From CAVPOO01 sp963707015 (lineage in GTDB: Bacteria > Pseudomonadota > Gammaproteobacteria > Thiohalobacterales > Thiohalobacteraceae), in contig CAVPOO010000021.1 of NCBI GenBank assembly GCA_963707015.1, forward strand, positions 248,001 to 312,000: a stretch of DNA of 64,000 nt. Reading direction: 5' to 3'. Shown one piece after another: positions 9,043 to 17,492 of this stretch (the stretch's first letter is position 1; every line of letters begins with the position of its first letter). The position numbers and the translations under genes are program-made. The notes beneath the pieces were generated by a model that saw nothing but the letters and a program-made list of their open reading frames with translations, did no database searches and was not told where the DNA came from.

Positions 9043-9094
9043 GGAAAGACTCCCGCGCGCGGCGAGTAACCACAGGCACTCACCATCCGGCCGT

Positions 9095-9592
9095 TCATTC
9101 CGAATACGGCCGAATCTGCATCTCGGCATCCAGGTCACGCAGAAGGTCAAAGGCCTTCTTGCCCTCCGCCTGCCGGATCGTGGCCGCCACGACTGTCAGC
9201 GTCTGCTTCTGAGCCGCGGTTAGCTCGGGGAATCCCTGGGCCCGCTCCAGCATGAACTTGGCATTCTCCAGGTAATACTGGTTCGCTGCCAGCTCGGCCT
9301 GAGCGCGCGCCTTGTTGGCGAGCTTGATAGCCAGCAATTCGTCACCCTTCTGCGCGGCGGCTTCGGCCTCCTCCAGGAAGTCTTCCGTGTCACGCCAGAT
9401 CCACTGGTTGGCATTTGCCTCCTGAATGGCGGCGCGCGCGTTGTTGAGCGCCTGTGTTACTCCCTCACTGTAGGCCTGTGTCCCTGCGGCGTCTGACACA
9501 GCGTCCTGCGACGGTTGTGTCGCACAGCCCGACCCCAGGACAACCAGCAGTGCAGCCAGGAGAGAAGACCTGCAAGAACCGGCAAATTCCAT
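9095..9592 (-). CDS. SoxXA-binding (SoxK)-like / DUF4398-type lipoprotein
   Basis: A 165-residue lipoprotein: signal peptide with lipobox LGSGC, then a helical domain. The central stretch, WRDTEDFLEEAEAAAQKGDE and then AIKLANKARAQAEL, closely resembles what I recall of SoxXA-binding proteins (SoxK/SAXB), which stimulate the thiosulfate-oxidising SoxXA cytochrome; it also resembles DUF4398 envelope lipoproteins. It is longer than SoxK and no sox genes are in the window, so the assignment is tentative. It is transcribed divergently from arsC. Confidence 0.55.
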   Translation of the reverse strand: MEFAGSCRSSLLAALLVVLGSGCATQPSQDAVSDAAGTQAYSEGVTQALNNARAAIQEANANQWIWRDTEDFLEEAEAAAQKGDELLAIKLANKARAQAELAANQYYLENAKFMLERAQGFPELTAAQKQTLTVVAATIRQAEGKKAFDLLRDLDAEMQIRPYSE

Positions 9593-9852
9593 ACTGATAC
9601 ATCTCCACTCATACCGAACGCATGACCCCGCAAGCCCGCACCTCTCAGCGCGCCTGCCCCGTCAGCAACAGGCTCTAGACCCTACCACTCGCCTGAATGA
9701 AATGTCAATTGAAGTCATTGGCTTAGTTCGCAGATCCGCGTGGAGCGCCTTGCCTGGACGCGGCACAGCACATAGCATAGCCTGTGGCTGAACATCCGGC
9801 GGGGCCGAGGCACGCCAGCCCCCTCCGTGCAGGCGCAAACAGGACAGGCAAA

Positions 9853-10206
9853 ATGACCCAAGAGCTTAGAATCTACTACAACCCGCGTTGTTCAAAGTCG
9901 CGACAGACCTTGCAGCTGTTACAGGCGCGCGGCATTGAACCGACCATCATCGAATATCTGGAAACGCCGCCCGACACCGAAGAGCTCAACCAGATCCTGA
10001 AATTGCTGGCGATGGAACCGCGCGATCTGATGCGCAAGAAGGAAGCCGAATACAAGGACGCGGGCCTGGATGATCCCTCGCTCGATCGGGAGGCACTCAT
10101 CCAGGCGATGATCGATCATCCCAGACTGATCGAACGACCGATCGTGCTGACAAAGGGCAAGGCGGCATTGGGCCGTCCGCCGGAGAGCGTGTTGGAGATT
10201 CTGTAA
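9853..10206 (+). CDS. arsC: ArsC-family glutaredoxin-type reductase
   Basis: A 117-residue protein of the glutaredoxin-dependent arsenate reductase family. The active-site loop YYNPRCSKSRQTL carries the single catalytic Cys, and the family's C-terminal RPIVLTKGKAALGRP anion-binding segment is intact. The upstream ATG in the same frame at 9784 lacks support; AGGACAGG precedes ATG 9853. Its stop abuts the WrbA start with no gap. Without other ars genes, arsenate reduction is only the family-based expectation; some members are YffB-like with other roles. Confidence 0.85.
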   Translation: MTQELRIYYNPRCSKSRQTLQLLQARGIEPTIIEYLETPPDTEELNQILKLLAMEPRDLMRKKEAEYKDAGLDDPSLDREALIQAMIDHPRLIERPIVLTKGKAALGRPPESVLEIL

Positions 10207-10815
10207 ATGGCAGAGGTACTGGTTCTTTACTACAGTCATCGGGGCGCCACAGCAGAGATGGCGCGGCTGGTCGCACGCGGCATCGGGGAGGTCCCGGGTA
10301 TGACGGCACGACTGCGAACCGTCCCCAGGGTATCCACCGTGTGTGAGGCCGTTGAGGACAGCATTCCCGACAGCGGTGCACCCTACGCCACCCAGGATGA
10401 TCTGCGCGAGTGCGCCGGCCTGGCGCTGGGCAGTCCGACACGCTTCGGCAATATGGCGGCACCGCTCAAGTACTTCCTGGATTCGACCAGCGGGATCTGG
10501 ATCGAGGGCGCGTTGATTGGCAAACCGGCTGCGGTATTCACCTCCACCTCCAGTCTGCATGGCGGCCAGGAAACCACGCTGGTGTCCATGATGCTGCCCC
10601 TGCTGCACCACGGCATGCTGATCCTGGGGCTGCCCTACAGCGAGACGGAGCTGCTGACAACCGAAACCGGCGGCACGCCCTACGGACCCAGCCATCTGGC
10701 GGGAACCGACAGCAAACGTCCCCTGAGTGAAACGGAGCGAAACCTGTGCCTGGCCCTGGGGCGACGGCTTGCACGAACGGTGCACCAGCTGCAACCGTCC
10801 GACCCGGCAGCGTGA
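10207..10815 (+). CDS. wrbA: NAD(P)H:quinone oxidoreductase, WrbA type
   Basis: A 202-residue flavodoxin-fold enzyme that reduces quinones by two electrons. The FMN phosphate loop YYSHRGATAEMARLV is at the N-terminus; SPTRFGNMAAPLKYFLD, TSTSSLHGGQETT and GGTPYGPSH are the WrbA-specific FMN and quinone-site segments. It is directly downstream of arsC and overlaps the next gene by 4 bp, so the three form one operon. Confidence 0.92.
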   Translation: MAEVLVLYYSHRGATAEMARLVARGIGEVPGMTARLRTVPRVSTVCEAVEDSIPDSGAPYATQDDLRECAGLALGSPTRFGNMAAPLKYFLDSTSGIWIEGALIGKPAAVFTSTSSLHGGQETTLVSMMLPLLHHGMLILGLPYSETELLTTETGGTPYGPSHLAGTDSKRPLSETERNLCLALGRRLARTVHQLQPSDPAA

Positions 10816-11156
10816 CCATCCCGGCCGCGGCCTGGCGCGGCATGACGCTGGGCGGCTACTTTGCCTTGTTCGCACTGCTTATCGTGTGGTACGGCTGGCT
10901 GTCGCCATCCTCCGGTCTCCCGACTTTCTTCGTGCTGCTGGTTCTGGGAACTCCGTTACTGCTGCCCTTACGCGGACTGTTGCATGGGCGGCGCTATACC
11001 TACCAGTGGAGCCTGTTCCTCGCGCTGGCTTACCTCACCCACGGCATCGTCGAGGCCTACGGTACGCCGGACGATCGGTTCTACGCCGGACTTGAGATCC
11101 TGTTTGCCCTGACCTGGCTCATTGCGGCCATTGGCTACGTGCGCAGTCAGGGCTAG
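10812..11156 (+). CDS. DUF2069 inner-membrane protein
   Basis: A 114-residue membrane protein with four hydrophobic segments and the GRRYTYQWSLFLALAYLTHG motif typical of DUF2069. In gammaproteobacteria this gene commonly follows wrbA, as here. A GTG at 10812 overlaps the wrbA stop (GTGA), indicating translational coupling. The function of the family is not known. Confidence 0.85.
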   Translation: MTIPAAAWRGMTLGGYFALFALLIVWYGWLSPSSGLPTFFVLLVLGTPLLLPLRGLLHGRRYTYQWSLFLALAYLTHGIVEAYGTPDDRFYAGLEILFALTWLIAAIGYVRSQG

Positions 11157-11159
11157 TGC

Positions 11160-11325
11160 TCTTTTCAATCTCATGATGACGGACAGTATGGCCACGGAAT
11201 CCACGGAAAAACACGGAAAGAACGAACACTCATAGAATTTTTTTCGGTGTCCTTCCGTGGATTCCGTGGCTATACATAAAAATACGGTCACTCAGCTTCA
11301 TTTTGTCAGCATCCGTACTTAATCA
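11160..11325 (-). repeat. Hairpin repeat (CCACGGAATCCACGG family), copy 1
   Basis: An intergenic repeat built from two inverted arms: CCACGGAATCCACGGAAAAA on one side and TTCCGTGGATTCCGTGG on the other, about 40 bp apart. Outer flanks (TTTTCAATCTCATGATGACGG and GTCAGCATCCG) match other copies in inverse orientation, so the unit is about 150 bp. Open frames crossing it are products of the repeat and not genes. Confidence 0.85.
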
Positions 11326-11370
11326 AGTTGCAGGTTGAAAGAGCAACAGAAGTCTGTCGGGCTTCGGGGT

Positions 11371-11430
11371 TCGTGACGAGGCGGGTGGGAGAACGAGCAC
11401 AAAGCATCACGATGTCGAGGCGCATAGAGC
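11371..11430 (+). repeat. Short (~60 bp) dispersed repeat, copy 1
   Basis: The segment containing GGTGGGAGAACGAGCA and TCGAGGCGCATAG aligns with 27818-27880 over about 60 bp at roughly 75 percent identity by eye. It lies in the gap between DUF2069 and hda, just beyond a hairpin repeat; the second copy also sits beside a hairpin repeat. Confidence 0.6.
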
Positions 11431-11510
11431 GCCCTGCGCAGCGAGAGAGCGGGAAGCTTTGCGCCGCTGTCCCACCCCCGCACTGGAGGCACGCTGAGTC
11501 TGACAGACTG

Positions 11511-12212
11511 CTAGCCAGGATAGCCACCCAGGACCGCCTTGACAAAGGGGATCGTCAACCTCCTCTGGGCCACCAGTGATGCCTGATCGAGACGCTCGAG
11601 CAGGCCACACAGGGCGGGCAGGTCCCTGGGATAGCGCCGTAACAGATAGGCGCCGGTCTCATCCGGCAGTTCGAACCCCCGTCCCTGCGCCCGTAACTGC
11701 AGAACCTGCAGCCGCCCTGCATCGTCCAGTGGCTGGACAGCGTAGACGAGCCCCCACCCCAGGCGGGATACCAGGTCCGGAAGGTGCAGTCCCAGCCCCT
11801 CCGGCGGCGAGCTTCCCGCCATGAGCAGGCGTCGGCCGCAATCACGCATACGGTTGAAAAGGTCAAACAGGGCCTGCTCCCATGGCCTTTCGCCGCCGAT
11901 GGCTTCCCAGTCGTCGACACACAGCAGGTCCAGCTGCTCGAAGCCCTGCAGAATCGCCGGTCCAGGCTCGCGCGATTGCCGCAGCGAAAGGTAGGCACTC
12001 GCCAGGCCGTGATCGCCGGATTCCCGGCAGGCGGCCTGTAACAGATGCGTCTTACCCAGCCCGGGGCCACCCCACAGGTAAAGCGACGAATCGCCTCCGG
12101 TCGATGCCATGGCATGCACGGCACGCACCAGCTCGTCATTTGGCCCGGCGACAAAATTCCCGAAACGCGCACTGTCCGGCAGCGTGAGGGCCAGGGGCAG
12201 CTGGTCAGACAC
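11511..12212 (-). CDS. hda: DnaA regulatory inactivator Hda
   Basis: A 233-residue DnaA-like AAA+ protein without the DNA-binding domain IV. The N-terminal QLPLALTLPDSARFGNFV resembles the clamp-binding peptide and start of Hda; Walker A is GGPGLGKTHLL, Walker B LLCVDDWEAI, and sensor/arginine-finger regions follow. Hda stimulates ATP hydrolysis by DnaA on the replication clamp. It is on the same strand as the downstream-oriented phosphatidyltransferase block, separated by a repeat. Confidence 0.92.
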   Translation of the reverse strand: MSDQLPLALTLPDSARFGNFVAGPNDELVRAVHAMASTGGDSSLYLWGGPGLGKTHLLQAACRESGDHGLASAYLSLRQSREPGPAILQGFEQLDLLCVDDWEAIGGERPWEQALFDLFNRMRDCGRRLLMAGSSPPEGLGLHLPDLVSRLGWGLVYAVQPLDDAGRLQVLQLRAQGRGFELPDETGAYLLRRYPRDLPALCGLLERLDQASLVAQRRLTIPFVKAVLGGYPG

Positions 12213-12383
12213 GGTTAGGGCCTGTTAACGCTGACCCAAGCGTGGCGACGGTGGCAAGTTTGCCGCGAGCCAAAGCGCACCGAGCGCAGTGTACACGCCA
12301 GTTTGCCGCTTCGCGGCCCCGCATTTTGCGCCGATCTGTAACCCAGGATTGTGCCGCATGAGGGTTTTTCAACAGCCTGCTAG
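12213..12383 (-). repeat. Dispersed ~160-bp repeat, copy 1
   Basis: Read on the minus strand, this element begins with GGCTGTTGAAAAACCCTCA and continues through TGCGGCACAA, CAAAATGCGGG, GCGAAGCGGCAAACTG and TACACTGCGC. The same series occurs on the plus strand at 46568-46725. It fills the whole hda-pgsA gap. Short fragments of its other end (GGCCTGTTAAC) recur at 36204 and 63258. Confidence 0.75.
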
Positions 12384-12946
12384 GGAAAACGCCCGCTGCC
12401 GCGCTTCTTGTTCCAGGCCCTCCAGCCCCAGGTCCATACATAATCCACACCACTGAGCAGTGTCGTCGCCAGCACCATATACACGAGGAATTCAAGCCAT
12501 TCAGGCGGCAAGGCCCTGAACCCTTCGCTGAATATCACCGCCACGACCAACAGGATCTGGCTCAATGTGTTGAGCTTGCTGATCACGCTGGGGGTGGCAC
12601 TGAGCGCCTCGATCCGGAGATGATAGGTGATCGCACCGGCCAGGATGATCAGGTCGCGCAGTATCACTGTAACCACCAGCCACACGGGGATAAGCTGCGC
12701 CCAGGCCAGGACCACGTAGCTCGACACGAGCAGCGCCTTGTCCGCGATGGGATCCAGCAGACCGCCCAGCCGGCTGCTCCAGCCATAATGTTTGGCGAGG
12801 AAGCCGTCCAGCGCATCCGAAATGCCCGCCCCGAGAAACAGCAGCAAGGCGATGTCAAACGCTCCCTCGTAGATGAGATAAACGATAGGCGGCACCAGCA
12901 GGATGCGCAGGACCGTAATCAGATTGGGAATGTCACTGCGCGTCAC
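12380..12946 (-). CDS. CDP-alcohol phosphatidyltransferase (PgsA-like)
   Basis: A 188-residue inner-membrane enzyme with several hydrophobic segments. The catalytic CDP-alcohol phosphatidyltransferase region reads SDALDGFLAKHYGWSSRLGG then LLDPIADK, keeping the DG...G...D...D acidic residues, with Lys in place of the usual Arg of DGxxAR. It would make phosphatidylglycerophosphate or cardiolipin-type lipid. It overlaps DUF2066 by 4 bp; a PgsA-like gene between hda and DUF2066 is common in this group, so it may not be the main PgsA. Confidence 0.85.
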   Translation of the reverse strand: MTRSDIPNLITVLRILLVPPIVYLIYEGAFDIALLLFLGAGISDALDGFLAKHYGWSSRLGGLLDPIADKALLVSSYVVLAWAQLIPVWLVVTVILRDLIILAGAITYHLRIEALSATPSVISKLNTLSQILLVVAVIFSEGFRALPPEWLEFLVYMVLATTLLSGVDYVWTWGWRAWNKKRGSGRFP

Positions 12947-14013
12947 GGCAACAGCTGGTACACCCGCTCAGGCTCGGTTGACAAGGGACGCAGTACCCGC
13001 CCGACAGCCACCGCGCGATCCAGCGCGTAGGCATCGCTCCGAAGATCGATGCTGAAGTCCACCTGATCCGCGCTAATAGCGCTCACGGCTACGTCGCGGA
13101 CAACCGTCAGTGACGCCAGATAACGGCTGGCACGTGCATAGTCAGAGAGAGAGCTCACCCCTTCCACCGTGATGTGGACAGGCGCCGAGCCACCGGAGGT
13201 GCTGCGAACCGCGAGCTGCGCCGCCATGCGGTTCGCCACCTCGTCGATCGCAAGCGAAACGGCCTCCCCCGGCGTATGGCCGTCTGTCTCCCAGCCGCTA
13301 TGCTTGTCACCGAATTCCAGCGTCCAGCGGCCGATCCAGAGACTGCCCGCCCGTTTCTCGAGGCGCCCAGACAGCACCGCTGATGCCGGGTAGCGCCGGG
13401 AGGCGGCGACAATCTGCTGCTGGAAGCCGCCCCAGACGTCGACGAACCGGATCCTGGACTGATCCTGCAGATCCTGAAGCGGGAAGATGAGCGGCAACCC
13501 GCGCTGTCGGGCTGCAGCCTGCAGGGCATCCGCAATCGGGTCACTGCTGTTGGCCGATATCAGATAACGCTGACCGGAATTCGCGACCGCCAGCCAGACC
13601 AGCACCGAGGGCCGTTCCTGACCCCACAGCGGCAAACCTGTCCCGCGCAGGGCACTTTCCAGCGCCTCGCTATCAAATTGCACCTCAAACCAGAGCTCGG
13701 GCGCAGCCTCGCCCCCCTCTGGCGGACTCGAGAGGTAACGGTACTGCTGGACGAACTGTTCAGGGGCGCGGAAGGCGGCATCCGCTGCCGCGCGCCCCGC
13801 AGCATCCCGATCCCCCGTCATCTTCACCAGCACAATCCCCAGTGCCTGCCGCAATGCCTCGGACCGCGCCGCGGCGCCGGGATCGGCCACCGTGACCCGC
13901 GCCGTATACAGCGTCTCGCTGTCAGCGGCACCCGCCAGCGTCCCCCAGGACAGCACCACGGCCAGAATCAGGGCGGCGTTGACCCACCCACAAACCACCT
14001 TGTCAATTACCAT
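12943..14013 (-). CDS. DUF2066 exported protein
   Basis: A ~356-residue protein with a signal peptide (hydrophobic stretch ending TLAGAADS) and no other membrane segment. The conserved early part (LYTARVTVADPGAAARSEAL then VLVKMTGDRD) is characteristic of DUF2066 proteins encoded next to purM. Function unknown. GTG 14025 could also start it, but ATG 14013 has a GAAGG sequence properly spaced in front. It is divergent from purM. Confidence 0.85.
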   Translation of the reverse strand: MVIDKVVCGWVNAALILAVVLSWGTLAGAADSETLYTARVTVADPGAAARSEALRQALGIVLVKMTGDRDAAGRAAADAAFRAPEQFVQQYRYLSSPPEGGEAAPELWFEVQFDSEALESALRGTGLPLWGQERPSVLVWLAVANSGQRYLISANSSDPIADALQAAARQRGLPLIFPLQDLQDQSRIRFVDVWGGFQQQIVAASRRYPASAVLSGRLEKRAGSLWIGRWTLEFGDKHSGWETDGHTPGEAVSLAIDEVANRMAAQLAVRSTSGGSAPVHITVEGVSSLSDYARASRYLASLTVVRDVAVSAISADQVDFSIDLRSDAYALDRAVAVGRVLRPLSTEPERVYQLLP

Positions 14014-14216
14014 CTTCACCTTCACATCTGTCTGTCACCGAACCACCACCGGCGGTGCTCGAAGGCGACGCCGGCAACACGGACCCGGCCACGACCCCGC
14101 CGACGGACACCAGAGCGATTCGATACAACCCGGGTCGAATACTGGGCTAAAATACCACAGTTCATCGAACGCACGGCGCGTCCCGGCGCTGTTCGCCGCA
14201 CAGACTGGAGTTTAAC

Positions 14217-15281
14217 GTGACCACAGACACCCCGAACCGGCCAGATTCCGCTGGTCTTACCTATCGCGATGCCGGTGTCGACATCGATGCCGGAAACGCA
14301 CTGGTCCAACGGATCAAACCCGCGGTCGCGACCACCCGGCGGCCAGAGGTTCTGGGCGGGCTCGGCGGTTTCGGTGCCCTGTTCGAACTGCCGCTTGATC
14401 GCTATCGTCACCCCGTGCTGGTCTCGGGAACGGATGGCGTCGGCACCAAGCTCAAGCTCGCGATCGAACTGGGCGTGCATGACAGCATTGGCATCGATCT
14501 CGTAGCCATGTGCGCGAATGACATCCTGGTGGCCGGGGCCGAGCCATTGTTCTTTCTCGACTACTATGCCACGGCCAGACTGGATGTCGACATCGCAGCG
14601 GATGTCATTCAGGGCATTGCCGAGGGATGCCGGCAGGCCGGTGCGGCACTCGTCGGCGGCGAAACCGCGGAAATGCCCGGCATGTATGCAGCGGGCGATT
14701 ATGACCTGGCCGGCTTTTGCGTCGGCATCGTTGAAAAATCGCGGATCATCGACGGCAGCAGGGTCAGTCCGGGTGATGTGCTCATCGGGCTGCCCTCGTC
14801 GGGCCCGCACTCCAACGGCTATTCGCTGATCCGCAGGATCCTCACCGTCAGCAAGGCGGAGCTCGCGGACATGCTCGACGGTCGCACGCTCGGCCAGCAG
14901 CTTCTGGCACCCACACGCATCTACGTCAAGCCGGTGCTCGCCCTGCTCGATCGGATTGACGTGCACGCGCTGTCACACATCACCGGCGGAGGTCTGCTGG
15001 AGAATCTGCCGCGCGTATTGCCCGCAGGTTGCCGGGCGCTCGTTCGAACCTCGAGCTGGACACGACCGGCGATCTTTGACTGGCTGCAGCGGCAGGGGCA
15101 AATCGATGGCGTCGAGATGCACAGAACGTTCAACTGTGGCATCGGCATGGTGCTCGTGGTCGCAGCCGCTGATGTGGATGCCTGTCTCGCACACCTCGAT
15201 GCACAGGGCGAACAAGCGCAGGTAATCGGATCGGTGGAAACCGGCCACGGGGAAGCTCATGTCGAGCTTGTTAGCGGTTAA
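14217..15281 (+). CDS. purM: Phosphoribosylformylglycinamidine cyclo-ligase
   Basis: A 354-residue AIR synthetase catalysing the fifth step of purine synthesis. The start TYRDAGVDIDAGNALV, the SGTDGVGTKLKLA nucleotide/substrate loop, GGETAEMPGMY and PSSGPHSNGYSL are all canonical. Translation starts at GTG 14217. It is followed by a MITE-like element and then purN, the pair usually adjacent in gammaproteobacteria. Confidence 0.96.
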   Translation: MTTDTPNRPDSAGLTYRDAGVDIDAGNALVQRIKPAVATTRRPEVLGGLGGFGALFELPLDRYRHPVLVSGTDGVGTKLKLAIELGVHDSIGIDLVAMCANDILVAGAEPLFFLDYYATARLDVDIAADVIQGIAEGCRQAGAALVGGETAEMPGMYAAGDYDLAGFCVGIVEKSRIIDGSRVSPGDVLIGLPSSGPHSNGYSLIRRILTVSKAELADMLDGRTLGQQLLAPTRIYVKPVLALLDRIDVHALSHITGGGLLENLPRVLPAGCRALVRTSSWTRPAIFDWLQRQGQIDGVEMHRTFNCGIGMVLVVAAADVDACLAHLDAQGEQAQVIGSVETGHGEAHVELVSG

Positions 15282-15285
15282 ACCC

Positions 15286-15533
15286 CTAGCCCGCATTTCT
15301 CACCGGGCGCCGCTCAACCCATGTAGGGCACCGAGGTAATGAATAGAGTGCAGATCAGGATCAAGACAGTCTGTTATCGGGCAATGGCTATCCCGGCCCT
15401 GGCTGGTTCTCGCGCGCCCGGACTTGCGCTTCACTTAAGTGGTAGCTACGGCTACCACTTTCGCTCCAGCGCGGCGTCCGGACACACGAGCCCTGCGCCA
15501 GCATCCGGGATCCCGGTGAGAAATGCGGGCTAG
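15286..15533 (+). mobile_element. 248-bp MITE-like element, copy 1 (between purM and purN)
   Basis: An element with perfect 18-bp inverted ends, CCCGCATTTCTCACCGGG and its complement, bordered on both sides by CTAG, which could be a 4-bp target duplication. An internal palindrome (AGTGGTAGCTACGGCTACCA...) is present. The copy at 51541-51788 has exactly the same length, inverted, at roughly 85 percent identity by eye. It encodes no protein, so it would need a transposase in trans. It starts 5 bp after purM and ends 31 bp before the purN start. Confidence 0.85.
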
Positions 15534-15564
15534 CGGCCTGGCGGCCGGGGCGTGCGCAGCCGCT

Positions 15565-16260
15565 ATGACGGACCCCGTAGACGGCTGCGAAACGGCCCTG
15601 CCGGTTGTCGTGCTGATCTCGGGCCGTGGCAGTAATCTGCAGGCCATCATTGATCAGGTGCACTCCGCGGAACTGCCTGTGGCTATTCGGGCGGTCATCA
15701 GCAATCGCCCGCAGGCAGCCGGCCTGGCACGGGCAAGGGCCGCCGGCATCCCCACGCGGATACTCGATCACCGGGATTTCCACGACCGTGAGTCGTTCGA
15801 CAAGGCACTGGCGGATATCATCGACGGCCATGCGCCCCGGCTCGTGATCCTGGCCGGCTTCATGCGGATTCTGACGCCCGCCTTCGTCGCACGCTACCAG
15901 GGCCGGCTGGTGAATATTCATCCGTCGCTCTTGCCCGCATTCCGCGGGCTGCACACGCATGAACGGGCGCTGCAAGCCGGTGTAGGCGTACACGGCGCCA
16001 GTGTCCATTTCGTCACCGTGGAGCTGGATGGCGGGCCCGTCTTCCTCCAGGTGAAGGTGCCGGTACGTGCGGATGACAATGTCGAGCGACTCGCGGCGCG
16101 CGTCCTGGAACAGGAACACCGGCTGTATCCGCTGGCGATACGCCTGATTGCTGAGCATCGGCTGCGGCTGAAAGGCAAACAGGTGCTGTTTGACGGCACG
16201 CCACTTCGCCAGCCGCTCGACCTGGACATGCTGCCCACCTGCGGTCTCGCCGTGCCTTGA
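15565..16260 (+). CDS. purN: Phosphoribosylglycinamide formyltransferase
   Basis: A ~231-residue folate-dependent GAR transformylase (third step of purine synthesis). Visible signatures: VVVLISGRGSNLQAII at the N-terminus, GFMRILTPAFV, the catalytic NIHPSLLPAFRGLHTH with Asn and His, and GASVHFVTVELDGGPVF with the catalytic Asp. An in-frame ATG at 15523 lies inside the terminal repeat of the upstream element; ATG 15565 is the natural start. Confidence 0.95.
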   Translation: MTDPVDGCETALPVVVLISGRGSNLQAIIDQVHSAELPVAIRAVISNRPQAAGLARARAAGIPTRILDHRDFHDRESFDKALADIIDGHAPRLVILAGFMRILTPAFVARYQGRLVNIHPSLLPAFRGLHTHERALQAGVGVHGASVHFVTVELDGGPVFLQVKVPVRADDNVERLAARVLEQEHRLYPLAIRLIAEHRLRLKGKQVLFDGTPLRQPLDLDMLPTCGLAVP

Positions 16261-16337
16261 GGTAGAATGGCGGCGCGCCCGGGCATGCGCCCTGCGCAAG
16301 CGGTCACAACAAACAGAATGGACCACCCGTGAGCAGA

Positions 16338-17096
16338 ATGATCAAATCTCTGATCTCACTGATCAGCCTCGTGCCGGTACTGGTTGCGAGTGAACTGGCA
16401 GCGCTCGAAGAGGCTGCTCTCGTGCCCTTCGAATCGCGCTACGAGCTTTCCATCAAGGGCATCCCTCAGGGCGAAACCAGGGTGCAGCTGGAGCCCGACC
16501 GGCCCGGCACCTATCTGTACCACAGTCTGACCCAGCCAAAATCGCTTGCCGCGTGGTTCCGTGATGAGACGGTGCGCGAGCAAAGTCACTTTGAGATAAG
16601 TGCCGAGGGCTTACGGCCGCTGGAATTCGAGTACCAGCGTTCCAGCGATCGAGCGGACCGCTCGGTGACCATAAGGTTCGACTGGGAAAAAAACCGCGTC
16701 TTGAACTCGGTGGAAGGCGACAACTGGTCGATGCCGGTACCGGTCGGCACCCTGGACAAGATTCTGGTCAACCTCGCCTTGATGCTCGATCTGCAGCACG
16801 GACTGACGCATGTTGAGTATCCGGTCGCTGACGGCGGCATACTGAAGACCTATCGTTTCGACGTCATCAACAAGACGCGTATCGAAACGCCGGCCGGTAC
16901 CTTTGATACCGTAGTGGTGAAGCGCTCCCGGGAAGACAAACAATCCACCCAGCTGTGGTGCGCACCAGAGCTCGGCTATCTGCCCGTACGCGTCGAGAGG
17001 CGGCTCAGCGACGACATGTACTACACCAGCGAGTTGAAGGACTACAGCCCGTCACTGCGGGACTGGAGCGTCGAAGACAGCCAGAGCGAACCGTAG
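16338..17096 (+). CDS. DUF3108 exported protein
   Basis: A ~252-residue protein with an N-terminal signal peptide and the DUF3108 pattern: an early FESRYELSIKGIPQGE, a central TLDKILVNLALMLDL, and FDVINKTRIETPAGTFDTVVVKR near the C-terminus. DUF3108 proteins are exported beta-rich proteins of unknown function, often next to purN as here. Start could also be GTG 16329. Confidence 0.85.
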   Translation: MIKSLISLISLVPVLVASELAALEEAALVPFESRYELSIKGIPQGETRVQLEPDRPGTYLYHSLTQPKSLAAWFRDETVREQSHFEISAEGLRPLEFEYQRSSDRADRSVTIRFDWEKNRVLNSVEGDNWSMPVPVGTLDKILVNLALMLDLQHGLTHVEYPVADGGILKTYRFDVINKTRIETPAGTFDTVVVKRSREDKQSTQLWCAPELGYLPVRVERRLSDDMYYTSELKDYSPSLRDWSVEDSQSEP

Positions 17097-17112
17097 CGTT
17101 CAGAGTCTCAAA

Positions 17113-17487
<375 letters not shown>

Positions 17488-17492
17488 TTCGA

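Noticed and set aside
11306..11545. Short open frames across the hairpin and 60-bp repeats
   Set aside because: They are translations of repeats that recur in several places and in different frames.
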